DNA of 9,531 nucleotides from Prevotella sp. UBA3208 (GTDB lineage: Bacteria > Bacteroidota > Bacteroidia > Bacteroidales > Bacteroidaceae), in NCBI GenBank assembly GCA_002363695.1, contig DEWO01000058.1, positions 1-9,531 of the forward strand, given 5' to 3'. The position numbers and the translations under genes were made by a program. Numbering within the stretch: position 1 is the stretch's first letter; each line of letters begins with the position of its first letter. Shown here piece by piece: positions 1-7,025 of this stretch. The notes below the pieces were generated by a model. It saw only the letters and a program-made list of their open reading frames with translations, made no database searches and had not been told where the DNA came from.

Positions 1-33
1 CAATTGAATGACTAAAACTTAAAGTAAACGACA

Positions 34-390
34 ATGAAAAAGCTGACTAATAAAGAGAAGGAAATCATGGACCTGTACTGGCAGTACGGGCCGATGTTTG
101 TTCGCGAACTCTTGGAACACTACGACGAGCCCCGTCCGCACTTCAATACGTTATCCACCTTGGTACGTATTCTTGAGAAGCATGGCTTCCTAGACCACAA
201 GCGTTATGGCAATACCTTCCAGTATTACCCTCTCATCTCCGAGGCAGAGTATGGCCGTTCGTCCATAGCTGGTGTCATCAAGAACTATTTCGACGACTCC
301 TACAAGAAGGTCGTATCCTCTTTTGTCAAGGAAGAGAAGATTTCCATAGCAGAATTGAAAGAACTCATTAAGGAGATAGAGAATGCTTGA
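34..390 (+). CDS. BlaI/MecI/CopY-family transcriptional repressor
   Basis: This 118-residue protein has the usual length of BlaI/MecI repressors. The N-terminal two thirds (about residues 1-75) read as the family's winged helix: it opens with LTNKEKEIMDLYW, then has a recognition-helix-like segment around NTLSTLVRILEKHGFL (residues 38-53) and a wing-like GNTFQYYPLIS. The rest (about 76-118) is a helical, charged tail like the family's dimerisation and cleavage region. Family members bind dyad operators as dimers and repress their own operon until a partner BlaR1/MecR1 peptidase triggers their loss. The partner is encoded immediately downstream with an 8-nt overlap, which supports the pairing. 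The start at 34 gives a natural MKK N-terminus with an A-rich leader and no clear Shine-Dalgarno. The promoter and operator must lie left of position 1. The regulated genes are inferred to include this operon; a role in beta-lactam resistance is not supported, because no beta-lactamase or penicillin-binding gene is present. Confidence 0.93.
   Translation: MKKLTNKEKEIMDLYWQYGPMFVRELLEHYDEPRPHFNTLSTLVRILEKHGFLDHKRYGNTFQYYPLISEAEYGRSSIAGVIKNYFDDSYKKVVSSFVKEEKISIAELKELIKEIENA
370..375 (+). promoter_or_regulatory. Shine-Dalgarno-like AAGGAG before the M56 peptidase gene
   Basis: A perfect AAGGAG lies inside the end of the repressor gene, 7 nt before the ATG at 383. It fixes the downstream start and indicates re-initiation or coupled translation. 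Most other starts in this window lack such a site. Confidence 0.6.
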
Positions 391-2146
391 CTTTCTGATA
401 TACGATGCCAAGGTGGCTGTGCTGATAGCCGTGTTCTACCTGTTCTACCGGCTGGTACTCTCTAAGGAGACGTTCCACCGTGTCAACCGCGTGGTGTTGC
501 TCCTGACGGCAGTCATGTCTTTTGTGCTGCCGCTGTGTGTCTTCACGATGCATGAGACAGTAGTCGTCGCTGCTATGCCGGCAGTAGAGGTTGGCGAAGT
601 GCGGGCTGTCGTGGCTGACGAGTCCGATACCCCTTTGTGGCAGATAGCCCTTCCTGTCCTGTTTATAATAGGTATAGTGGCGACGCTGGGCTATACGGTC
701 ACTTCGCTTGCCAAGCTGATGCTGCTCATCCGTCACAGCGAGAAGCATCGGCAGGAGGATGGCGTAGTCATCTGCGTCACCGACCATCAGGTGTCACCTT
801 TCAGTTGGATGCACTATATCGTACTCAGTCGTCAAGACTATGCCGAGCACAACGAAGCTGTGCTGGCTCATGAACGGGGACACATCCGCCTGCGTCATTC
901 GTGGGACGTGTTGCTCGTCGATACCCTCACCGCCCTCCAGTGGTTCAACCCCGCCATGTGGATGCTGCGCCAGGACTTGCGCGCCATCCACGAATACGAG
1001 GCCGACGGTGCAGTACTCTCTCAGGGGTTCAATGCGCGTCAATATCAATACCTGTTAATCACGAAAGCCGCGAGCATTGGCGGGTACTCCATTGCTAACG
1101 GTATCAGTCACAGTACCCTCAAAAACCGTATACACATGATGTTACATAAAGAAACCAAACGCAGCCATCTCGTAAAGCTGCTGGCCCTGCTGCCTATCAT
1201 CGGCACCGCCCTCGCTCTGAATGCCCGTACCGTTACTGACGTGGTGTATGACGAGCCGCAAAAAAAACAAATCATCAAGAAAGGCAAGCAGAATGCCAGG
1301 ATCAGTGCCAACGGCGCGAATGAAATTGTAGTGATAGAGCAGGAAGTACCTGCTGCACAGCAGGAAGCCAAGACCTTCAAGATGCGTGGTGTGGTGAGAG
1401 ACCAGGATGGCGAGCCGATAGTGGGTGCCGTCATTACGCTGCCCAGCTCAGCCAAAGGTACCGTCACCGACATGAATGGAGAGTTCTCGGTGGATGTGAG
1501 ACAAGGCAGCACCGTCGTAGCCGCATACGTAGGCTATGCCAGCGAGTCTATCGTTGCCAATAACCCACAGCAGAAGTACGTCTTCACCCTGCAGAAAGAT
1601 GGTAGCGGCGATTCGGGCAAGCCCTTCGACGTAGTGGAGCAGATGCCCCAGTTCCCTGGTGGAATGAAAGAGCTGATGACGTTCCTAAGTGAGAACATCC
1701 GTTATCCAGAGGCCGCTCATAAGGCTGGTATACAGGGTCGTGTGATTGCCAACTTCGTCGTAGAGAAGGACGGAAGCATCACGGAGGGCCGCATCGTCAA
1801 GTCTGTATCGCCGGAGTTGGATGCCGAGGCCCTGCAGGTAATCAACTCGATGCCCAATTGGATTCCCGGCAGGCAGAACGGCGAGGCTGTCCGCGTGAAG
1901 TACACTATACCTGTTACCTTCCAACTGCAAGGCAGCGAAAAGCCTGCCGTATCGCATGTAATGATTGGCCCGGAGCATAAGGGCAAGTCCAAACCTGTTG
2001 AGGTGGTGATTGACGGCAAGGTGGTGGATGCCATTGTGATGAACAGTCTCAATCCTTCCGACATTGAGAGTATAAATGTCGAGAAGGCCAAGGACGGCCA
2101 GCCGAAGGACCGCATCATCATCAAGATGAAGCAGAAGAAAGAATAA
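383..2146 (+). CDS. BlaR1/MecR1-like M56 membrane metallopeptidase with CarboxypepD_reg, TonB-C-terminal and plug-like segments
   Basis: This 587-residue membrane sensor peptidase is the presumed partner of the upstream repressor. Hydrophobic segments lie at about residues 8-25, 37-56, 86-108 and 264-279, the BlaR1-type layout. Between the third and fourth, HERGH (163-167) is the HExxH zinc site, and HEYEAD (203-208) supplies an ExxAD-type third ligand, probably E204. After the last membrane segment there is no penicillin-binding sensor. Instead there is a CarboxypepD_reg-like beta domain (about 332-403: GVVRDQDGEPIVGAV, then GTVTDMNGEF and YVGY). A TonB C-terminal-like domain follows (about 416-516: PQFPGGMKELMTFLSENIRY, GRVIANFVVEKDGSI, WIPGRQNGEAVRVKYTIPV). 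A tail (about 538-583) resembles the end of a TonB-receptor plug (VVIDGK, LNPSDIESINVEK, RIIIKMK). The start at 383 is supported by AAGGAG. The inferred role is transduction of an envelope signal to repressor inactivation. The ligand is unknown. Confidence 0.9.
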   Translation: MLDFLIYDAKVAVLIAVFYLFYRLVLSKETFHRVNRVVLLLTAVMSFVLPLCVFTMHETVVVAAMPAVEVGEVRAVVADESDTPLWQIALPVLFIIGIVATLGYTVTSLAKLMLLIRHSEKHRQEDGVVICVTDHQVSPFSWMHYIVLSRQDYAEHNEAVLAHERGHIRLRHSWDVLLVDTLTALQWFNPAMWMLRQDLRAIHEYEADGAVLSQGFNARQYQYLLITKAASIGGYSIANGISHSTLKNRIHMMLHKETKRSHLVKLLALLPIIGTALALNARTVTDVVYDEPQKKQIIKKGKQNARISANGANEIVVIEQEVPAAQQEAKTFKMRGVVRDQDGEPIVGAVITLPSSAKGTVTDMNGEFSVDVRQGSTVVAAYVGYASESIVANNPQQKYVFTLQKDGSGDSGKPFDVVEQMPQFPGGMKELMTFLSENIRYPEAAHKAGIQGRVIANFVVEKDGSITEGRIVKSVSPELDAEALQVINSMPNWIPGRQNGEAVRVKYTIPVTFQLQGSEKPAVSHVMIGPEHKGKSKPVEVVIDGKVVDAIVMNSLNPSDIESINVEKAKDGQPKDRIIIKMKQKKE

Positions 2147-2166
2147 ACACACTCTCTCGTTTAAAT

Positions 2167-3327
2167 ATGAACAGATTATCATTCATGTTCATCCTCGCCC
2201 TCTTAGCGGTTTCCGCCGCCAGGGGCGAGGCTCTTGACTCGCTGGCCCTGCTTGTGCAGCAGGGTGACAGTATGATGCAGCAGTACAACACCTACGAGGC
2301 ATTGAAGTATTATCAGCAGGCATACGACCTGGCACAGGCTCAAGGCGTCACCCGCTTCTCGATGGATGCGGATTTCAGTATGTCGAAGCCTTATGTGCCA
2401 GAGGACCGCATTCCCCGTCAGATACGTCTGAAGTTAGCCGACTGCCAGTACAAACGTGCCAACTATCGACAGACTGCTGAACTGCTGAAGAACATGCCGG
2501 AGGACAGTCTCACGCACGATGCCTTCCGGCAGTTGGCCTACAGCTACAGGCAGCAGGCTGACATGGACTCTTACATGTACTGGGCTGCCCGACTTCTGGA
2601 GTACTACCCGATGGACGGTGAGGTGGTGGCCGGTCTCACGCTGGCATACGCCAGAAGCAATCAGCCGCAGAAGGGCATCGTCTGTGCATTGAAGTACACG
2701 TTAAGGGACTCTGCCAATATCCTCGTCAACCGCGCCGAGGCCGAAGCCTGGCTGCTGAACGGCGACTATACAGCGGCAGCTAAAATGTATGACCGCTTGC
2801 TACAGCAGGGCGACTCCGCCTTTAGCACCCTCTATTCCGCTGGAATGTGCTATAGCAAGATAGATTCGCTGGAACGGGCCTATGAATGTCTGAAGCCGGC
2901 ATTCTTGCAGAGTGGTATGCAACATGCAAACTGCGCTTGGCGCCTTGGCGTAGTCAGTATTGATACCAAGCGCTTCGATGAAGGGCTTGAGTATCTCAGT
3001 GTGGCTTTAGAACTGATGAAACCCGACACCGTTGCTATGCGGGCCATCACGCTGTCGCAGGGCGAGGGATGCTATCTTACCAATCGCTTCCCTGAAGCTG
3101 TCAGTGCTTGGAAACAGCACCTGACGTATAACCCTAACTCTGTCTCTACCTATTATAATATAGCCAATGCGCTGTCCTACCTCATTAAGGACGACGAGCA
3201 GGCATACCAGTATTACCGCCAGTTCCTGAATCTTGCCCGTCAGGAAAACAAGCCCACCCAGAAACTCGTTGACATGATGCTTCAGGCTCAGAAGATGGTG
3301 AAATACTACGAAAAGAAAAAGAAATAA
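2167..3327 (+). CDS. Exported TPR-repeat protein
   Basis: This 386-residue protein begins with a signal peptide (hydrophobic FMFILALLAVSAA at about residues 6-18). The mature part is almost entirely helical, with TPR-like helix pairs such as YNTYEALKYYQQAYDLA (about 40-56), LNGDYTAAAKMYDRLLQQGD (about 187-206), SLERAYECLKPAF (about 224-236) and FDEGLEYLSVALEL (about 260-273). It ends in a lysine-rich YEKKKK. TPR proteins act as protein-binding scaffolds; no catalytic motif is seen. It follows the M56 gene after only 20 nt, so it is very likely in the repressor-peptidase operon and acts in the periplasm. It is a paralogue of the TPR protein at 7022-7999: residues 171-207 align without gaps to 123-159 of that protein with 18 of 37 identities by eye. 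Its partner is unknown; interaction with the M56 periplasmic domains or the outer-membrane protein is inference only. Confidence 0.85.
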   Translation: MNRLSFMFILALLAVSAARGEALDSLALLVQQGDSMMQQYNTYEALKYYQQAYDLAQAQGVTRFSMDADFSMSKPYVPEDRIPRQIRLKLADCQYKRANYRQTAELLKNMPEDSLTHDAFRQLAYSYRQQADMDSYMYWAARLLEYYPMDGEVVAGLTLAYARSNQPQKGIVCALKYTLRDSANILVNRAEAEAWLLNGDYTAAAKMYDRLLQQGDSAFSTLYSAGMCYSKIDSLERAYECLKPAFLQSGMQHANCAWRLGVVSIDTKRFDEGLEYLSVALELMKPDTVAMRAITLSQGEGCYLTNRFPEAVSAWKQHLTYNPNSVSTYYNIANALSYLIKDDEQAYQYYRQFLNLARQENKPTQKLVDMMLQAQKMVKYYEKKKK

Positions 3328-3330
3328 TAG

Positions 3331-3438
3331 AAGATATCGGCCCCCATCGATGCCGACCGCCTGCGCTTCAACACGTCGCAGCGCTACGGGCTCAACCAGC
3401 TGACCTCAGTGCAGAATTTAGTCTATAATATATCATGA
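3331..3438 (+). other. Short coding-like stretch between operons, possible gene remnant
   Basis: Directly after the tandem stops TAA TAG of the TPR gene, the same frame stays open for 35 codons to a TGA at 3436-3438. The first part is GC-rich with coding-like codon choice and reads as a plausible protein segment containing RLRFNTSQRYGLNQLTS. There is no ATG at its head. I do not recognise the family. It could be the relic of a deleted gene, a tail lost by an upstream nonsense mutation, or chance. Confidence 0.3.
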
Positions 3439-3453
3439 TTCCCAAAAAAGTAT

Positions 3454-3461
3454 TACCTTTG
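3454..3461 (+). promoter_or_regulatory. Bacteroidota -7 promoter box TACCTTTG
   Basis: TACCTTTG matches the Bacteroidota primary-sigma -7 consensus TAnnTTTG exactly and lies in the only sizeable gap before the outer-membrane protein gene. It ends 8 nt before the ATG at 3470, so the transcript leader would be a few bases at most. No convincing -33 TTTG lies at the usual spacing; that position has an AT-rich stretch containing the 8-bp palindrome ATCATGAT (3432-3439). The promoter is probable from motif and position, and untested. Confidence 0.6.
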
Positions 3462-3469
3462 CACATCGT

Positions 3470-5746
3470 ATGAAGAAAACGGTATTGCTCTTAATGACAT
3501 ACGGCTTTGCGCTGCTCCCTGCGGGCGCGCAGACCAAGGCCGACTCGCTCCGTGCAGACAGCATCTATAAGTCGATGGAACTGCAGGGCGTGGAAGTGGT
3601 GAAACAGAAGTCGCTGGTGAAGGCCGACATCGACAAAATCACCTATGACATAGAGAACGACCCCGACTCCAAGTCGAACTCCGTGATGGAGATGTTGCGC
3701 AAGGTGCCGATGGTGACGGTCGACGGCGAGGATAACATCCAGGTCAATGGCTCGTCAACGTTTAAGGTGTTTGTCAACGGCAAGCCCAACAACATGATGA
3801 CCAACAACCCCAAGGAGGTGCTGAAGTCGATGCCCGCCAACAGCATCAAGCGGATAGAGGTCATCACCAACCCCGGTCCGAAGTATGATGCCGAGGGCGT
3901 GGGTGGCATTCTGAACATCGTGACGCACGGCAGGGGCATGGAGGGCTATACCGTGACGGTGAGCGGCAACGTGAGCAACCAAGGGGGCGGCGGTGGCGCA
4001 TACGGCACGGTGAAGGCCGGCAAGCTGACCGTCAGCGCCAACTATAACCTGAATTTCGACTCCAATCCCCGTAGCTATTCCGGAGGCAGCCGCAAGACCG
4101 TGGGCCAGATTGCCAGTTCCTCGTCGGACCTCAACTATGAGGGCAGCTCCAAGAACCACGGCCATTTCCAGTATGGTTCGTTAGAGGCCAGCTACGAGAT
4201 AGACACCCTGCGCCTGCTGACCGCTAACATCGGGTTGTGGGGTGGGGGAAACACCAGTGATGGCGACATGGTGACCGAAGCCCTGCATCCCACCTCCTTG
4301 TCACCCCTCTACCGCTATCAGACTGCCAGCCACACGAAGAGTTCATGGTACAGCATCGACGGCGGCATCGACTACCAGCGCTCCTTCTCGGTGAAGGACC
4401 GCCTGCTGACCCTATCCTATAAGATTGACACCAATCCGCAGACCTCGGATGCCTATACCGACTACAACGACAAGCAGGCCGACACGGCTTGGGATGACTT
4501 CATTGACCGTTTGCGCAACCAGCACAACGACGGCAACCAGCGTACCACGGAACATACCTTCCAGGTGGACTATACCACGCCGTTTGCCAAGCTGCACACG
4601 CTGGAGGCGGGCGTCAAGTACATCATGCGTCATAATCTGTCAGAAGATGACCGTTATGTGATGGACGTGTTCGACGAGGCCCATTCCTCGCACTACAAGC
4701 ATCGCAACGACATCCTGGCCGCCTATCTGGGCTATGGCATCAAGGTGAAGAAGCTGTCGGGCCGCGCAGGCTTGCGCTACGAGCACACCTTGCAGGATGT
4801 AGACTACCTGTTGGGCCGTGGCGAGGACTTCCGTAAGAACTTCGACGACGTGGTGCCCTCGGCCAGCTTAGGGTGGAAGCTGACGCAGATGTCGAACCTG
4901 CGCCTGGGCTACGACATGCGCATCTACCGCCCGGGCATCTGGTATCTGAATCCTTATCTGAACGACAGCAACCCTACCAGCATCTCGCAGGGTAACTCAC
5001 AGTTGGACAGCGAGAAAAGCCACTCGTTCAGCCTCTCCTATAGCAAATTCACTCCCAAGTTCAACATCAACGCCTCGCTGCGCTATGGTTTCAATAACAA
5101 CAGCATCGAGCGGGTGACGCGCCTGATGAAAGACACCGACATTGAGGGACTGGCACAGCCCACGGGCAAGGAGGTGCTCTACACGACTTACGAGAACATA
5201 GGCCACAGCCAGACGGCCAACCTGAACCTGTATGCCAACTGGAATGCCAGCCCCATGACCCGCATCTACGTCAACAGCCGACTGACCTATACCGACATGA
5301 AGGACGGCGGCGAGCTGCACAACCACGGATGGAGCCTGTTTGCCTTCGGCGGTGCGCAGCAGACCTTCGCCCACGACTGGCGGCTGACGCTCAACGTCTT
5401 CGCCATGACACCCCGTGTCATCCTGCAAGGGCGCGGCAGCAGCTATGCCAGCTACTCGCTGTCGCTGAACAAGTCGTTCCTCAAGAAGCGATTGAATGTC
5501 AGCCTGTCGGCCACCAACTTCTTTAAGAAGTACAAGCGCTTCGAATCGTCGATGCAGGATGCCAGCTTCTTGCAAGACACGTGGTCGCGCAACGTCCAGC
5601 AGCGCTTCTCGCTCAGCGTCAGCTATCGCTTTGGCGAACTGCGAGCCAGTGTGCGCAAGGCTGAGCGTACCATTGAGAACACCGACGTGAAGGGTGGTGG
5701 CGGCAATGGCTCTGGCTCAGGAAGCGAATCTACTTCGAATCAATAA
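3470..5746 (+). CDS. Outer-membrane beta-barrel protein, TonB-dependent-receptor-like (OMP_b-brl_3 type)
   Basis: This 758-residue outer-membrane protein has a signal peptide at residues 1-20 (MKKTVLLLMTYGFALLPAGA, predicted cleavage before QTKAD). A plug domain spans about 37-153, with SVMEMLRKVPMVTVDGEDNI, FVNGKP, SIKRIEVITNPGPKYDAEG and GILNIV, the hallmarks of this Bacteroidota receptor-like family. The rest, to about 733, is rich in alternating amphipathic strands and ends with FSLSVSYRFG, a typical last barrel strand. An 18-residue Gly/Ser-rich tail (741-758) follows. Many relatives carry a CarboxypepD_reg domain between signal and plug; here only about 15 residues separate them, and such a domain occurs instead on the M56 protein upstream. 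The substrate cannot be read from the sequence. The start at 3470 is chosen for the intact signal peptide, although a promoter box ends only 8 nt before it. It heads an operon with the thioredoxin-like and TPR genes. Confidence 0.88.
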   Translation: MKKTVLLLMTYGFALLPAGAQTKADSLRADSIYKSMELQGVEVVKQKSLVKADIDKITYDIENDPDSKSNSVMEMLRKVPMVTVDGEDNIQVNGSSTFKVFVNGKPNNMMTNNPKEVLKSMPANSIKRIEVITNPGPKYDAEGVGGILNIVTHGRGMEGYTVTVSGNVSNQGGGGGAYGTVKAGKLTVSANYNLNFDSNPRSYSGGSRKTVGQIASSSSDLNYEGSSKNHGHFQYGSLEASYEIDTLRLLTANIGLWGGGNTSDGDMVTEALHPTSLSPLYRYQTASHTKSSWYSIDGGIDYQRSFSVKDRLLTLSYKIDTNPQTSDAYTDYNDKQADTAWDDFIDRLRNQHNDGNQRTTEHTFQVDYTTPFAKLHTLEAGVKYIMRHNLSEDDRYVMDVFDEAHSSHYKHRNDILAAYLGYGIKVKKLSGRAGLRYEHTLQDVDYLLGRGEDFRKNFDDVVPSASLGWKLTQMSNLRLGYDMRIYRPGIWYLNPYLNDSNPTSISQGNSQLDSEKSHSFSLSYSKFTPKFNINASLRYGFNNNSIERVTRLMKDTDIEGLAQPTGKEVLYTTYENIGHSQTANLNLYANWNASPMTRIYVNSRLTYTDMKDGGELHNHGWSLFAFGGAQQTFAHDWRLTLNVFAMTPRVILQGRGSSYASYSLSLNKSFLKKRLNVSLSATNFFKKYKRFESSMQDASFLQDTWSRNVQQRFSLSVSYRFGELRASVRKAERTIENTDVKGGGGNGSGSGSESTSNQ

Positions 5747-5753
5747 ACATTCC

Positions 5754-7025
5754 ATGACGATGAAACGAACAACCTTTTTCCTTTTCTGCTTGTTTGCACT
5801 TTTGCCTTTGACAGCGCAAGAGCGCTTCAGCATTACGCTGGAGGTAGACTCGGCCATTGCCAGTCAGCCGCAATGGGTGTATCTCTATTCGCAGATAGAG
5901 GGCGAGATGCAGCTGCACGACTCGCTGAGCATCGACTCGGTACACAGGGTAGGAACCATGCATGGCACGGTGCCCTACGAGTATAACGTCAACCTGATGT
6001 TCACCCGTCGCGGACCGGGCATCGTGCCTGTCGTGGTGAAGAACGGTGACCGGGTGAGGATTCACGTGGGCGACGAGGATGACGGTTTCCGTATGCGCTA
6101 TATTGACAAGGTGGAGGGCTCGCCCTCGACGCTGGAGTATGTGCGCTACAATTTGCAGCGCGACAGCATTGCCAAGCTGAACCGTCAGGTGTGGATTCAG
6201 ATGCAGCGCTATGGGGTGACGGAGCGGGAAGCCGACTCGTTAGGTGCTGTCAGCAAGCGACTCAACGAGGCCAAGGAACGGCTGGCCCTGTACTATGCCA
6301 TGACGGGCCAGAGTCCATACGGTGTGCTGGGTGTCGCCAGTCAGGTGTATGGCGGTCATCGGCACTTCCCCACCATGCATGGCTATACCGAAAAGGAGGT
6401 GGACCAGATGATGAACTCGGTGCTGAGCCGATTCCGCGACTATCCGCCCATCCAGGCGTTTGTCAACGACAGCGTGCTGGGGCGCAACTACATGTCGGCA
6501 GAGAGCTTTGCCATCAACAGCATGATGTGGAAGCGGTACAGCCGGCGGTTCTTTGACGAGTCGGAGGACAGCATTGTCAGGCCGCTGAAGGTGGGCGACT
6601 ATATGAACATCCTTGGCCTGAACGAGTATCGTGGGCAGTATCTGTACGTCGACTTCTGGGCCTCGTGGTGCCAGCCCTGTCTGGTGCAGATGCCCAACAT
6701 CAAGCTGGCGGCGCAGATGTTCCCCAACGACCTGACGGTGGCCTTGGTGTCGATGGACAAGTCCAGCAAGCAATGGTGGGCCAAGGTGAAGGAGCTCGAC
6801 CTGCGCAGTCATCTCAAGGATGCCCAACCATACGAAATCAAGCATCTGAACGCCTACAACGACAAGACCCAGAAACTGGTGCCCGACGTGAAGCGGCTGG
6901 GCATTAAGACCATCCCGCACAACTACCTGGTAGACCGTTCCGGGCGCATCATTGCCATGAACCTGTCGGGCGCTCTGCTCATCGACCGCATGAAAGAACT
7001 ATTAGCCAAGGAGAAAGAACAATGA
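5754..7025 (+). CDS. Secreted TlpA-like thioredoxin-fold protein
   Basis: This protein of about 423 residues has a signal peptide (KRTTFFLFCLFALLPLTAQ, residues 4-22). A beta-rich N-terminal region (about 24-120, reminiscent of DUF4369-type domains) and a helical middle (about 125-270) precede a C-terminal thioredoxin fold (about 285-420). The fold shows YLYVDFWASWCQPC with the redox pair C306/C309, VALVSMD, the cis-proline loop KTIPHN (P388) and YLVDRSGRII. Such proteins are periplasmic or envelope-anchored thiol oxidoreductases, usually reductants for cytochrome maturation or envelope proteins; the target here is unknown. The frame opens at 5694 inside the preceding gene, but the signal peptide begins properly only at ATG 5754 or ATG 5760. 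I use 5754; 5760 is equally possible. The gap to the upstream stop is 7 nt, and the stop overlaps the next start by 4 nt (ATGA), so the three genes are almost certainly cotranscribed. Confidence 0.88.
   Translation: MTMKRTTFFLFCLFALLPLTAQERFSITLEVDSAIASQPQWVYLYSQIEGEMQLHDSLSIDSVHRVGTMHGTVPYEYNVNLMFTRRGPGIVPVVVKNGDRVRIHVGDEDDGFRMRYIDKVEGSPSTLEYVRYNLQRDSIAKLNRQVWIQMQRYGVTEREADSLGAVSKRLNEAKERLALYYAMTGQSPYGVLGVASQVYGGHRHFPTMHGYTEKEVDQMMNSVLSRFRDYPPIQAFVNDSVLGRNYMSAESFAINSMMWKRYSRRFFDESEDSIVRPLKVGDYMNILGLNEYRGQYLYVDFWASWCQPCLVQMPNIKLAAQMFPNDLTVALVSMDKSSKQWWAKVKELDLRSHLKDAQPYEIKHLNAYNDKTQKLVPDVKRLGIKTIPHNYLVDRSGRIIAMNLSGALLIDRMKELLAKEKEQ
7008..7013 (+). promoter_or_regulatory. Shine-Dalgarno-like AAGGAG before the second TPR gene
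   Basis: AAGGAG lies 8 nt before the ATG at 7022, inside the last codons of the thioredoxin-like gene. Together with the 4-nt ATGA overlap it supports coupled translation and the chosen start. Confidence 0.6.

Noticed and set aside
1..33. BlaI-type dyad operator or promoter before the repressor gene
   Set aside because: Only 33 nt are available and neither a TACA/TGTA-type dyad nor a TAnnTTTG box is visible; any operator would be outside the window.
3337..3356. TCGGC/GCCGA inverted repeat after the first TPR gene as a terminator
   Set aside because: The stem is only 5 bp with a 10-nt loop and no following T-tract.
5694..5753. Upstream in-frame start for the thioredoxin-like gene
   Set aside because: It would lie 53 nt inside the barrel gene and put 20 extra residues before a normal signal peptide; ATG 5754 or 5760 fits the signal peptide.
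6240..6920. Long minus-strand open frame (226 codons), and similar ones at 6923-7606 and 4997-5575
   Set aside because: They lie wholly opposite strong plus-strand genes with recognisable domains. Their translations are rich in His, Val, Gly and Leu with no domain motif, as expected for the antisense of GC-rich coding DNA.
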